Shown here: one piece after another, positions 42,270-54,997 of the stretch
How positions within the stretch are numbered: the first letter of the stretch is position 1
How the letters are laid out: the number at the start of each line of letters is the position of its first letter
Origin: Catenaria anguillulae PL171
Lineage: Eukaryota > Blastocladiomycota > Blastocladiomycetes > Blastocladiales > Catenariaceae
Reading direction: 5' to 3'
Length of the DNA: 64,000 nucleotides
NCBI GenBank assembly: GCA_002102555.1
Contig: MCFL01000003.1
Span: forward strand, 806,001-870,000
The notes under the pieces: generated by a model
The model's database searches: none
Told to the model about the DNA's origin: nothing
What the model saw: only the letters and a program-made list of their open reading frames with translations
Program-made: the position numbers and the translations under genes

Positions 42270-45200
42270 TTACATGCCCACGCCTTGAGGCTGAGCAAAT
42301 GTGTCGGAGCTCACGGGCAATGGAACTGGGCCGACGGCAATCTCCTCAAATGCCGCCTTTGGAACGGCGGCGGCTTTGCTGTACGCACCACTCAGCACGT
42401 CTGGGTTGAAGCCTGTGAGGCCGTTGAGGAACATGGTCTTGACCGTGCCTTTGCCCTAAAGATGACAAGCAGCGCGGATGTGAGGAACAGCACCACAACG
42501 AATCTAGGCAGAGAGAAAGAGCATGGGCGGACGTACTGGGATGACAACATCCCCGCGGGGCTCGAACGAGTAGCCATCGAATGTTTGCAACCGGCGGTAG
42601 GTCGTGTCGGAAACCAGCACCTTGCCCGCCACGCTGTTGCTTTCCATCTTGTTGGCAATCGTGACTGTGTCGCCAAACAAGCAGTAACGAGGCATCTTGC
42701 GTCCGACTACGCCGGCAACGATTGGGCCAGTGTCTGACGTCGCAATCAAAGCGTCGAATGTGAGTTGGTCGAATAGCAGGTGTGAACATGTCAACCTGGT
42801 GAAAAATCAACGTACGAATGCCCACACGCATCTTGAGCTGCACATCGGGCCGCCCCGGCACCTTGATGGTTGGAATGGTCTTGATCAAGTGCAGGGCCAA
42901 CTTTGCAATTTCGGCAACATGGTTGTTCCCGTTCAACTTGGGCACGCCACTCGCCACCATGTATGCATCGCCAATGGTCTCCACCTTGTAAACGTCATAG
43001 AGGCCAATGACGTCGTCAAACGCCGTGTACAGCTGGTTGAGCAGATCGACCACCTCGAGTGCACCCAATCCCGACGAAATCTGCGTGAAGCCAACGAGAT
43101 CCGTGTAGAGTACCGTCACGTCGTTGAACTTAGTTGGGCGCACAGGCTCACCATTCATGAGCTGGTCTGCAATGGTCGATGGCAAGATCTGGCCAATGAG
43201 CTTGCGGGTTTGGAACCGTTCAGCATCCAGTTGAGAAACAAGGGCCTCCATCTCGAGTTGCTTTTCTTGCCGGGTGCGATGAATCCGTTCCTCTCGGGCA
43301 AGCTTGGCTTCAAGGTCTCTAATGATACCCGTAAACAGCACAACGGATCCTTCTTCACGGACCTCGGACAAGTTGAGGAAGCAGGGGAACTCGGAACCGT
43401 CCTTGCGGCGCGCGAAATCTTGCCGACCAGTGCCGATAATCTTACGTTGGCCAGTTTTCATATAGTGCTTGAGGTACCCATCGTGCTTGACAGCGTGGGA
43501 AACCGGCGTGAGAATCTTGACGTTTTCGCCAATCACCTCCTCGGCCTTGTAGCCAAACATCTTTTCAGCAGCCAAGTTGAATCGGTTGATGGACCCGTTG
43601 GGGTTGATGGAAACCACTCCATCGGCAATCGTGTTGAGAATGGAAACGAGGACACGGCGCTCGGCTAGGGACTTGCGATCCGCCAAACGAATCGACCGCG
43701 AGACGAGGTACTCCTTGTGCATGAATTGAACCAACTCGGCCATGGTGGCTTCATGCGACTTGCGCAAGTCACGGCGCTGCGACTCGTGTGCAAGGTCAAG
43801 CTCATCGTACTTGTTCTTGATATCGCTTTCGACTTGACGAAGCTGGTCACGGTGCTGTTGGGCAAGGCGGCGACGGTCCTCCTTGTGGCGGGCGTACATG
43901 AGCTTATGCTGCTCTTGGGCAGCATTCCAGCCGGCATTAGCCTTGGCATAGTCCTCAGCCATGAGCTTTTGCACGGCCTCTTCGGCTGCTCGCACCTCGG
44001 CCTCGGTATCGTCGCTCGAGACCGTGTCCGCACCATCGGATTGCGCATTAGACACGCCAGAGGTACCTGTCACACCGGAAACACCCGACAGGCCAGACAT
44101 GCCCGACTCGACAGATCCAAACGAGCTCGACGAATCCTGGCGACTGATCCCGCTGGCGGACGACGCAGACTCGGAGATGGCACCCAAGTTGGAACCTCCT
44201 TCGCTCGACATGGCATCGTTGGCCTGGTCCATCGACTTGAGCATTTCGGCGCCCATTGCGTCTTTCCACTTGCGCTCGCGGGCCCTTGCCATGCTCTTGG
44301 TCTGGCGAATCAAGGTAGCGAGTTGACCCTTGTGTGCAGCCTTGAGCTTGCGCAATTCGACATGATGCATGCCCGTCAGCTTGAGCACCGACACCTTTTC
44401 GCGAGCAATTTCGACTTGGTCGACCTGAATGATCATGTCTAGTTTCTGCTTGTGCTCCATTTCACCCATCTCGCGCAGCTGTTCAATGTGCAAGTCGGCC
44501 ACCTCGGACATGGCCTTGGTCTCCAAATCAAAACGTTCTTTTCGATGCGCCAACTCGGCTTGCTGGGTGTCCCTCAACTGGTCAAAGCTCAGCTTGTCGG
44601 CATTGCGCTGATGTGCGAGCTTGGATTCCCAGTCAAACATGACCTCGTCGCGCAGGATTTGCGGCATGTTACGCATTTCGAGCTCGAGGATGGCCCGCTG
44701 CGACTTGACACGGCGGTCTTGTGAGACAAGCATACCCTCGCGTTGACGCTTATGTTTGCTATCCACGAGCTGGAGCAACTGGTCCAGCCGGCGTCGGTGC
44801 TGTTCGGAAGCAACAATGACGGCATCAGCCGTCTGCTTGACCTTTTCTTGGTGCTTGATCTTGATGTACCGGGTCTTGGCTTCCTTGTACATGCGCTTTT
44901 CGGCGAGCTTGCTTGCCTTGCGCAAAGCACGTTCGCGAAGCAAGTCCTTGAAGGCGGCCTCGAGTCGGTTCACTTCATCAGCTTGGCGTTTGAGGAGGTC
45001 GTTGACTTGCATCTCGTCGGCGCGGATGAAGAACTGCTCCTCTTCCTTCCTGAAAATGTCCCCCTCGGCAATGCTGATGTTGGTCTCCATGCGCTCCACA
45101 TCTGTTTGAAATCAACACATGTTCAAAGTTTATCAGTAAACAGCGTCAATGACTAGTTTGGATCAGATGAGACCACATGTACATATGCGTACCGAACCGC

Positions 45201-45673
45201 AACTGAGAATAATTCCTCTGCATCACTTCATCCATAGAAGCCCGCCAAGAATGAATCGGGTCATCCGCATCTGGCTCGGGTTGAAACATGAGCGGCGTCG
45301 TCAAATCACGGCCTTGGTTGGCAAATCCAATCATGGACGGCGACTTGTTGGGTCCGCCGCTGGCGGGTGACTTGTTCATCATGGACCCGTGCATCGAGTT
45401 GGAGTTTTTGCGTGACAAGGTCGGAGGCCCGTTCGGGGTCGACTGGTCTTTGCCGCCGTTGACGTAAGTTGAACCGCTGGTGACGCTGTTGGCAGTCGTG
45501 GCTGACATGCCATCGTTGACAGAGGTGGCCATGCTTGCATTGGATGTGCTGTTGACAAACTTGCTTGCCCTTGGCACACCGGGACCCGTTGGAGGCTCCA
45601 TGCCCGGCTTGATGGGCCCTGAGTTGAGTCCTGGGGCAGTCACTGGAGAAGCCGATCGGACGGGGCACGACAT
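42270..45673 (-). CDS. PAS-linked guanylyl cyclase 2
   Basis: Four exons (45673-45193, 45101-42816, 42733-42537, 42455-42270) encode 1049 residues. The start [12 protein letters not shown] matches cyclase 1. The disordered N-terminus contains [20 protein letters not shown], a motif shared by all three copies. A coiled coil spans about 165-600, PAS about 645-760 ([20 protein letters not shown]), and the cyclase about 815-985. Metal-binding Asp residues are in [12 protein letters not shown] and [10 protein letters not shown], and guanine-selecting Glu and Cys ([12 protein letters not shown]) are present. The catalytic pair is Thr/Lys (VTIANK) instead of Asn/Arg. The last exon ([20 protein letters not shown]) is joined in phase 0. 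The intron that splits the start of the coiled coil in copies 1 and 3 is absent here. Soluble; product cGMP. Confidence 0.88.
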
Positions 45674-46256
45674 GATGGCGATGATGGTGGAGGTGTGCGC
45701 GCGAGCAAGCGGCGGCTGATGGTTCTTGGATGGGCGATTCCGTGCACGGAAGAGGATCGTGTTTAGCGATTTTTTCGGCAATTGTCAGGTTGAGGACCTG
45801 AACGGAACAGTCGTTTAATAAGATGGGTATGCAGACACAGATGGCAGTCGAGATGTCGAGGTACTGGGCGGTGCGTCGATGTGTGGGTGTATCGGGGAGG
45901 GGAAGAGTCTTTACCTACAGCAAAGCGAATTCTAACAAAAAAGACTTATGAAAGAGCCGATGGTGAGAGAGATCTGTTTTTGTGACAGGTTTTTCAGCCA
46001 AGGCTATGTAGTCAAAGCCTAAGTTGGCACGTTCGCACTCCTGAATCGAACGCGTCATCAGCAAAGTTTTTCCCACATCGTGCTCGCAACAGGAGTGCTG
46101 CTCGCAAACACTGACGGTGGCATGGTTTCGATCGATCGATCGATCTCCATCATTTATCATTCGGCAATCGCTCCATTGCTGATATATACAGAGCGGTGAT
46201 GGCAGATTTCGTATTTCGTACTTGCAGTTGGATGAAGCACTGATACTAGACGAACT
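45674..46256. other. Spacer between cyclase genes 2 and 3
   Basis: About 580 bases that should hold the promoter of cyclase 2. A GATCGATCGATCGATC tract sits at 46129-46144, and a TATA-like ATATATACA lies at 46181-46189. No coding frame is seen. Confidence 0.4.
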
Positions 46257-49200
46257 TCACATGGCTGCTCCCTGCTCGCGTTGCCCCTTGCCTGCTAGTC
46301 CACTGACAACAATCGGGGGCCGTCCCAATTTTGACGCCTGGTTAACGATTGACGCTTTCCTCACACTTTGCGGGATCGGATACAGGGGATCGAAGCCTGT
46401 GAGGCCGTTGAGGAATACCGTCTTGACGGTACCTTTGCCCTAAAGGTGACATACGGCAGAGGTTGCAGTGCAACACGTCAAAATACGCCAAGGAAAGGGT
46501 GGAATGTGTGGGAGATCGAGGAGTACGCACAGGTATGACAATGTCGCCTCGAGGCTCAAATGATCCGCCAACAGTTTCCAAGCGTCGATGTGTGGCGCTC
46601 GACAAGAGAATCCGACCGGGTGCGCTGTTGCTCTCCATTTTGTTGGCAATCGTCACGGTCTCGCCAAACAAACAATAGCGAGGCATCTTGCGCCCGACGA
46701 CCCCGGCAACAACAGGACCAGTGTCTTGGGGATCAAGATAGAGCTCGAGATGAGTAAAGTGTCGTTGTTATACATCAATGGTGCACGAATTTCACGTACG
46801 GATTCCAATACGCATGCGCAAAGTCACCTCTGGCTTACCGGGTACCTTGATGTACGGAATCGCTTTCATCAAGTGGAGAGCCAACTTGGCCGTCTCGACA
46901 AGGTGGCTATTGCCATTCGGCCGAGGTACGCCAGAAGCACACATGTATGCATCACCAATCGTCTCGACCTTGTACACGTCGTAAAGGCTGATGATCTCGT
47001 CAAACGCCGAATAGAGGTCGTTCAAGAAGTTGACCACATCTAACGGTCCCAACCCAGATGAGATTTCAGTGAATCCGACGAGATCCGTGTATAGGACCGT
47101 GACATCGTTGAACTTGGTTGGCTTGACAGGGTCGCCATTCATGAGCTGGTCTGCAATGGTCGACGGCAAGATTTGGCCAATCAAGTTTCGCGTTTGAAAA
47201 CGCTCGACGTCGAGCTGCGAAATGAGGCCTTGGAGCTCGGCCCGCTTGGTCTCATTGGCCGTGCGAATTCTCGTTTCGCGGGCAATCTCTGCCTCCAGAC
47301 TGCGCACAATACCTGTGAAAAGCACGACGGACCCCTCGTCACGGACCTCTGACAAATCGAGCTTGACTGGAAACTCGTCACCATTCTTGCGCCGAGCATT
47401 GACTTGCCGTGTAGACCCCATGACCTGGAATTCACTTCTTGAGTCAATCAACAGGCTCAATAAATTCCAATGTCCAGCTCCGGAACGTACTTTTCGTATA
47501 CCTGTTCGGAGATAGTTTTGCAGGTACTGATCGTGATTCGCGGCGTGCTCATGTGAGACAATCATCTTGATGTTTTGGCCAATCACCTCGTCGGCCTTGT
47601 AGCAAAACATTTTTTCAGCAGCGGCGTTGAAGCGAGTGACAATGCCTTGTGGCGTGATGGAAACGACCGCATCGACAATCGAGTCCAAAATTGACCCAAG
47701 CACACGTCGCTCCGTAAGACTGGTTCTATCTGCGAGCCGAATTGAGCGTGAGACGAGGTACTCTTTATGCATAAATTGAATCATTTCGTTGAGGTGCGCC
47801 TCGTGGGATTTGCGCAGCTCGCGGCGCTGTGACTCGTGGGCAAGATCGAGCTCGTCGTACTGTGCCTTGATGGTCGCTTCCACTTGACGCAGCTGGTCCC
47901 GGTGCTGCTGGGCGAGCCGTCGCCGCTCCTCCTTGTGGCGGGCATACATTTGCTTGTGCTGCTCCTGTGCCGCATTCCAGTCTGCATTGGCCTTGGCGTA
48001 ATCCTCGGCCATGAGTTTCTGAACGGCTTCCTCCGCGGCACGCACTTCGGCTTCGGTATCGTCGCTCGAGACGGTTTCGGCCCCGTCAGATGGCGCAGCA
48101 GAAACGCCAGTGAATCCCGATACGCCCGAAAGGCCAGACATACCTGATTCGACCGAGCCGATCGACCCTGACGAGTCTCCGCGCTGCATCATTCGTGCGT
48201 TTGAAGCACTTGAAGACGACGTCATTGAGCCCACGCTGGATCCACCCTCACTTAGCATGGCATCATTGGTTTGGTCCACGGCCTTGAGCAGCTCCGAGCC
48301 CATCATGTCCTGATACTTGCGATCGCGAACCTTTGCCATGGACTTGTGCTGACGAATGAGTGATGCAAGCTGGCCCTTGTGCGTTGCCTTCAACTTTCTC
48401 GACTCGACATGGTGCATTCCTGTCAGCTTGAGGATTGATACCTTTTCACGAGCAATTTCGACCAAATCGCTTTGAAGAATCATGTCAATTTTCTGCTTGT
48501 GCTCCAGTTCGCCGGTTTCGCGCAGCTGTTCAATGTGCAAATCGGCCACCTCGGCCATGGCCTTTGCCTCCAACTCGAAACGTTCTTTTCGATGTGTCAG
48601 CTCATCCTGTTGGGTATCCCGTAACTGATCTGCTACCACCCTATTGTTCCGAAGAGGATCGTCAGGCAATGAAGTTCCATCATGCGTGGATAAGGTAAGG
48701 AGGAGGTGACACGCACTTGTCAACATTGACTTGATGCGCAAGCTTGGATTCCCAGTCAAAAAGCACCTCATCCCGCAGTTTCTGAGGCGCACTTCGGAGC
48801 TCGAGCTCAAGAATAGCCAGCTGCGATTTGATCCGGCGCTGCTGCGAGACACGCAGCCCGTCCCGCTGGCGTTTATGTTTTGCGCCGACCAGTTCCAACA
48901 GCTGTTGCAGCCGACGGCGATGCTGCTCAGACGCGACAATGACTGCGTCGGCGGTTGCCTTGACCTTTTCTTGGTGTTTGATCTTGATGTAACGGGTCTT
49001 TGCTTCCTTGTACGAGCGCTTGTTGGTCAATTTGGCCGCCTTGCGAACCTTGCGCTCGTCAAGCAGTTCTTGGAACGCGGCATCCAGCCTCGCCATTTCG
49101 TCGGCCTGGCGCTTGAGCAGATGCCCCACGGCCATTTCGTCGGCGCGAATAAAGAATTGTTCTTCTTCCTGTTGATCAGTTTTGTGAGCATCACCATCAT

Positions 49201-49784
49201 GGATTTCCTGCCATCCGTAGACTTGGGCGTATGAGGGCCAAGGATAACAGCAATGCCATGTGTTGGCAAGCAAGAGTGTGAATGGAAGTGTGTACCTTTC
49301 TGTAGACGTCGGCCTCGGCGAGGTTGATATGTGTTTCCATGCGTTCAACATCTGTTTCACGCAGGAAAATGAGTTAACGCGTCCATGGAATGGGTGTTGC
49401 CTCCAGGAAGAGTGATTAACCATTTCTCAAAGTTCCAAAGTTGCGCTGCATGACTTCGTCCATGTTGGACTTGAAGGAAGAAACAGGATCATCAGGATCC
49501 GTTTCGGGAACAAACATTAGTGGGGTCAAGACCTCCTTGGCATTGCCGGCGAACCATCCAGCCATGGAGGGCGAGCGCATTGAGCCGCCGACCGTGCTTC
49601 CCATTGACTTTGCTGTTGGCGAGGAGCCGATCGGTGACATTGGAGGGGGTGCAATGATTGGACTCCGTTGTGGCTGTCCCTGTACGGTCGCGATTGGGCA
49701 GCCCCCACCGCTGCCTCGCTCGTTGCCGATCGTCGGGTTGGTGCTGGATGGATTGGACAAGGAGCTCATGATCACGCTTGACAC
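46257..49784 (-). CDS. PAS-linked guanylyl cyclase 3
   Basis: Seven exons (49784-49421, 49351-49296, 49168-48717, 48640-47491, 47424-46800, 46724-46531, 46439-46257) give 1007 residues. Architecture is as in copies 1 and 2: disordered N-terminus with [20 protein letters not shown], coiled coil about 145-570, PAS about 605-725 ([20 protein letters not shown]), and cyclase about 775-945. Metal-binding Asp residues ([22 protein letters not shown]) and guanine-selecting Glu and Cys are kept; the catalytic pair is again Thr/Lys (VTIANK). Two introns, 48641-48716 and 47425-47490, are unique to this copy; the second cuts the PAS domain. It is most similar to copy 2. The C-terminal tail after [18 protein letters not shown] is diverged. 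Confidence 0.87.
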
Positions 49785-50357
49785 ATCTCGGTTTGAGGTA
49801 AGTCACAAATGCAATCGGACAAGGCGATGGCACGTGAAGGCGATGAGTGGAGCCGAAGTGAAGCAATAAAAGTAAATGTGATTTGGTTGTGTCTTGCCGA
49901 GGTTATCGCTGCAATGAATCATTCACTATCGAGCTCGTGATATAAGTCGCAAGAGCGGCATCTGTGGTCTGTGTTGAGCAGGAATCGGTCATGATATATG
50001 AGAACAACTGGTGAGATTCGCGTCAATACATCGCCGAGGGGGATGGTTGAGTCCCAGGATCGAAAGAAACAAGGTTTTCCTTGGCGGCAGCTTTATGCCA
50101 ATGAGTCCAGGCCAACCGTGAATGCAATCGCAGGAGGGCTTGCTGACGACAGCCGCGTATGGTCAGGTATTCCCAGGTGTGTTACACAATTGTACGGCAA
50201 GTCGATCGGGCTGGCAGGGACCTGCCCAGTTGACTGTTTCTATGGCAGTGTACCTAAAGAACTTAGAAATCAAGGCCATGTTGACACATGGCAAAACCCG
50301 CCAAAAGCTGCACGCCAAGGTTGAGTGCGAGACGTTCATTGAATGGGAACAAGTAAA
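49785..50357. other. Intergenic region
   Basis: About 570 bases between the start of cyclase 3 and the 3' end of the Sec6 gene; no coding frame is supported. Confidence 0.4.
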
Positions 50358-52987
50358 TCACTTTGATGGCGGCGGGCCATTCGGAAACATGATACTAAAC
50401 ACCGACTTTTCTCCCAATGCCGACCCACCACCTCCGCCCTCCGCGCCACCTTCACTCGCCTGCTGCTGCGCCAAAAGCGTCTGCTTGTGCTTTGCCCGAA
50501 TGCCTTCAATCGTCTCCTTGAGTGCTCCCTTATCCAAATCGTCCCGCTTGGCCAGCAGCTCCTCCACCACACTCAACGGCACATCCGGATACGCCTTTGC
50601 CAGCGAATAGAAATCCAAAAAGATCATCTTGCGGCTCGCGCACAGGACACGGAACAAGCGATCAATCACGTCAAAGACCTTTTCCACGCGCTTGAGCGAC
50701 TTGAACTGCGCAAACATGTCGACGACTTGGCGATGGTCGTGCGCCAACAGTTCGCCCGTCTGCGGATTGGAAATGAGAAACTTTGCCTGCTTGCCGCGCA
50801 TTGCTTCGATCCAGCTGACGGCAAACCTGTCCATGACATCGGTCATGAGCTTGCCAAACAAATAGTCTTGCAAGTGCTCGCGAAAGTCGTTGCAATAGTC
50901 GTTGAGCGTGGCCGCCACATTGGACATGACGTCCTCGCCCTTGTACCACACGGGAGAAAACAGCACGCCAAACGCCACCTTGAGATCGGCAAACGCCATG
51001 TCCATGAGCACCGTTGTGGCGGCCTTGGCCACGCGCATGAACCCGTCCATGACGGCGTTGAGTTCCTTGGCAATGGGCGCGCGGAACGTGTAGTCGGCTT
51101 CGTTTTCGAGCCGCTGAATGATGAGCTCGACAAACTCGGTGCACTTGAGCGAGTCGTTGGCGAGCGCCATGGTGTAGTCAAGCAACCCGGGCTTGCACTT
51201 GTCTGGGTCGGAAAAGAACTTTGCCGACTCGGCGCTCACCAGGTTGGCGAAATGTGTCTGGTATCCTCCGAGGACGCGCGTGCACTCCTTGACCACGTCC
51301 AAGAGCAGCTGCCCACGGGACGAATCGAGGACAATGTCGATTTGCTGGTTGACCATGTTGAACAAGATGACGGACGCCGACAACCCATACATGCCCTGCG
51401 AATCTGACTCGGGCGGATGATCGCGCTCAATGAAATCCTTGGTTTCGGAATTGAGCAAGTTTTTGAGCCACTCGTCGAGCTTTGACCGAATCAACTTGAG
51501 GTAATCGTCCACCAGCACCCGCTCTTGCCCGTCCAGCAACCGCGGCTCGAGCAGCTCCTCGGCGACGCCGAGTTTGTCGTTCATGTCCGTGTAGTACTCG
51601 CGGCACCATCGCAAGATGAACAAGATGGTGCCCGTCTCCATCTTTTCCAGTATAATCTTGTTGATCAAGTCGTACACGTGGCGGTGGTACTCGAGCACAA
51701 AGAAGGGGAACAGCTTGTACTTTTTCGGAAACAGGTCCACGAGCTCGTCGTACACAAAAGTCAGGTCGGCAAGCACCATGTCGTGAGTCGTGCCCAACAT
51801 TTCCGGCACTTCGCGATCCGGGTCAAACACCTTGATGAACTTGATGGAAATGGACTCGTGCACCACGTCAAAGAATTGCGACCGGTAGTTTTTGATTTCA
51901 CGGTGCCGCCGACGTTGGCGACCGGGGCCAGTGACGCCGTTGGTGCCCACGGACGCCATAGACGCACTGTGCGACATGCCGGCAGGATTGGATGGCGGCT
52001 GCAATCCGCCTTGCTGTTGTTGTAGTTGTTGCTGCTGCTGCTGCTGCTGTTGTTGTTCGGCTTCCCTGGCCGCCAACTCTGCCTCGTCGGCCTTTTCCTC
52101 AAACTCGAGAATCTTGGCCAGGCGCACAACCACATTTGGCCGATTGGCGTGCACCAGGTCCAGCAAGTGCCGCGCCAAATCCCACAGGTACTCGTTGAAC
52201 CGTTCCGAGAGATCGTCCAGGCGCCGAAAGTAGTGGCGGACAGTGTTGATGGTGTCGTCTGGCGCGTTGCGCACTTGGGCAAGTGTGGCGTCGCGGAATG
52301 CCTCGAGCTGAAAGAGCTCGTGGTGCATAAAGAGCAGGTCAGGTGCTGGCCCAAGAAGATCTTGGTGGTGGGCGTCGAGTGTGGCGCGTAAACGGTCGAC
52401 ACGGTCGTTGAGCGCTTGGAAGTGGGCGAGCGTGCGGCGGGTTGCTTGGAAGTTGGCGTGGATGACGGAGAGCTATGTATGCAGTTGTGAAAAGTGGAGT
52501 GTTTTGGCTTTTTTTCGGTGAGCACAGATCGAGACGACTGCCAAGCCGGTTCAAGAGTGTGTACCTTTTGCACGCGAGCAAAGCTTGGAATCATGCCGAT
52601 GCTCTTCACGCCATTTCCGTGGACATTGGCCAGCATGGACCTGCCCGAATCAAGCGACTCGCGCACATGCACCAGGTTGTCCAACCCGGTCTGACAATCG
52701 TTCAGCTGGGACTGGGTCGCGGCCTTGAGTTGCGCGTCGACCGCTGCCTTTTCAGAAGCCGTCTTTTTGCGCAGCGAGTCCAAATTGGAGGCAAGGTCAT
52801 CCGGGTAGCGCAGCAACACGGCCAATCTTTCGAGCGCATGAGTGGCGGCTTCGTCCACCGAGAGCGACCGGTTCGTTGGGATCACGCCGCCGCCAATTGA
52901 CCGGTTGCCGCCCGTGCCAGGGTTTGCGGTGCCTGGGGTGGCGGTGGATGGCAGCTTCGACGTGGAGGGGACTGCTGCGGCTGACAT
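50358..52987 (-). CDS. SEC6: Exocyst complex component Sec6
   Basis: Two exons (52987-52565 and 52472-50358, phase-0 intron of 92 bases) encode 845 residues, in the usual size range for Sec6. A disordered start is followed by a coiled coil (LDSLRKKTASEKAAVDAQLK), then the Sec6 family core: LFMHHELFQLEAFRDATLAQ, FNEYLWDLARHLLDLVHANP-like sequence (NEYLWDLARHLLDLVHANRP), VVRLAKILEFEEKADE, and a helical C-terminal half (MKTGTILF-like HRHVYDLINKIILEKMETGT, FYSLAKAYPDVPLSVVEELL). Sec6 is a subunit of the octameric exocyst that tethers secretory vesicles to the plasma membrane. An insertion of poly-Gln (11 Gln, then QQQQ) and Gly/Ser sequence lies near residues 235-280. Confidence 0.85.
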
Positions 52988-53226
52988 GGTTGGGATGACG
53001 GGTTCAGGGAATGGATTTCATTGAGTTTCATTGGCATGTCGTCCTCAAACATATTTCTGTTGGACAGCGCAGATATAGTTGCATTCTCGGCCGTTTTCGC
53101 GTGTCCCTTCGAATCGTCTCGTTTGGCTGACAACAATTCTCTCTCGACCAAAACGAAGGGGACCAGCTTTCCTGTGAGATATCAAAGAATTCATTTTTTA
53201 ATCACTCAACTTGAATAGACGGTGGC

Positions 53227-54732
53227 TCAATGGAATTGTGCCTTTGCCACGTTGATGTAGGCAGACGGGGCGTTGTCGTACATGGGAGCTCGGAACTTGT
53301 CCAAGTTGGCCGCCAACCACCTCAGCAAGTCACGAGAAATGGTGAGGGCGTGCGTCAAACGAGAACCAGTAAAAGAATGGAAGCAAGGAGCGTACTCGAG
53401 AAAATCATTCAACTGCCGATTGAGCATCATGGCCGGCTCCCCGTCAATCTTGGTGTGTGACATGAGGCGTGGAAGTTCGACTATAGTGTACAAGACACAG
53501 AGGTGTGAGCAGCTCATTCAATTGGACCCTCACAAGGCTGCAGTCGAGAGCGCACCAAACAGACGAAGCAAATGCTCAAACCCGTAAATGGCAGACATGG
53601 GTTGGTCGCCAAACTCGCGCAGCACTTCTTGCAGTTGGAGCCGCTCGAAACGGTACAAAAGCATGTTGCCGAGGGCATGGTCAAAGTACGAGCGGATGCC
53701 GGCGACAGTCTCGTTGACGAAATCGGCGTCACGGCTGTACAGTACAACATGCGCTGATCAACAAGAGCGCCGCTTGCCGTTACGATGAAGAATGGGCACG
53801 CACCCATCCGGATCGGAATGCTCAAGTCGCTGTTGAGCGTACAAGTGCAAAATAGTGGCGACTGTCTTGTTGCACGGCAACGGGACAAGCATTTGGTTGC
53901 TGATTTTGGCCCAGTCGTCAACCAGATAGGCTTTGAGAGAGTCGGGGAAAGTCAGGGTGATTGGTGATTGCCGAGGCTGGTCATGTGGTGTTTGCCCTTG
54001 TTGACGCTACAGACGAGGTAGGCGCGGCGATCAGCTTGGGCAAGGGCACAACAGCTCGGGATGAGGAAACGCAGCAAATTGCGACGCACCGGTGCTTCGG
54101 CTGCAGCTGCCCTCGAACTTGCCTTGTTGGAAGCGCCAGCCCGTTCCTTCTTGACTGGACGACCACCTTCGTCCTTCTTTTCACGGGTAAATCCCAACGC
54201 CGATGGAAGTGCCCGCTTGTCAATCCCCTGCTTGGCTTGCTCCTCGGCAATCTGCGCTTGCAGCTGACGGTTGACTGGCGTATCCTTGAGCATGCGATCC
54301 GAGGCAACCCATTCGTCCCATCTGTCCAGCACCACAGGAGGAGGAGGGATCAGTGCGGGTCCGGCCAGGACTGGTATGAGAACCGCAGTCGTACTTGGAG
54401 TTCCAACCCTTGTAGTGAACCAAATACCGAGCCGAGCCATCGTCCTCTTTGCGTGTTCGTAGAATCTACGTAGGTAATGGCGCACGATCCATTGTCCAAT
54501 GTTAGGCACGAGCTGCCAATCCCAGCGTCCGTGGTGAACGGTGAGCGATGGAATCCAGTACTTTTGCCTCGTAAATCAGCGATCTGTGATAGCACAAAAC
54601 CCGCTCGTTGGTCGAATACTGCGCTTGCCCGTCCGTCACGCCATGTGCCGTGTCGTTGCCGGATGCTGAAGCGGGCGGGCCGCCCGTCTCAGAGTCGAGG
54701 TCCATGGCTGAATGAGAGGAGGATAGAGTCAT
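53227..54732 (-). CDS. MRG family chromatin protein (MRG15/Eaf3-like)
   Basis: Seven exons (54732-54562, 54465-54395, 54321-54090, 54006-53804, 53734-53556, 53480-53396, 53320-53227) give 344 residues. All introns are GT-AG and 69-96 bases long. Exons 1-3 rebuild a chromo barrel domain: ERVLCYHRSLIYEAKILRTR, then ARYLVHYKGWNSKWDEWV. A basic, disordered linker (KKDEGGRPVKKERAG) follows. The MRG domain fills the C-terminal half: LTFPDSLKAYLVDDWAKISN, LLYRFERLQLQEVL, PMSAIYGFEHLLRLF and NDFLEWLAANLDKFRAP. Such proteins bind methylated H3K36 through the chromo barrel and belong to the NuA4 acetyltransferase and Rpd3S deacetylase complexes. A second in-frame Met lies at 54705. Confidence 0.87.
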
Positions 54733-54997
54733 GACGCTGGCAATGATGTTGCTTTGTCTAAAACGATGTTTGCATAACATGGGCTGATCGCATAAGACAG
54801 CCCTTACGTACACACACTCCTCACGACTCGGACTTGGCCGTGCGCGTCTGACTTCCACAGCCGATTCAATGTTGGCCAGTCTATTGGAAGTGTACTAATG
54901 TGCCTTTCAGTGCCGGATACACTCTCCTCATGAAAAATAGAAATCCAAACGATTCCCGAGCGCCTTCGCTTCCCCTCCCCTCAACCTCATTCCAACC

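Noticed and set aside
43717-44442. A 241-codon plus-strand frame with Leu/His-rich product opposite cyclase 2
   Set aside because: Antisense to the coiled coil. Gln, Glu and Lys codons read backwards give Leu-rich frames.
46129-46144. GATC tandem tract upstream of cyclase 2, considered as a regulatory repeat
   Set aside because: Only four units of a simple palindromic tetranucleotide; no second copy near the other cyclase genes.
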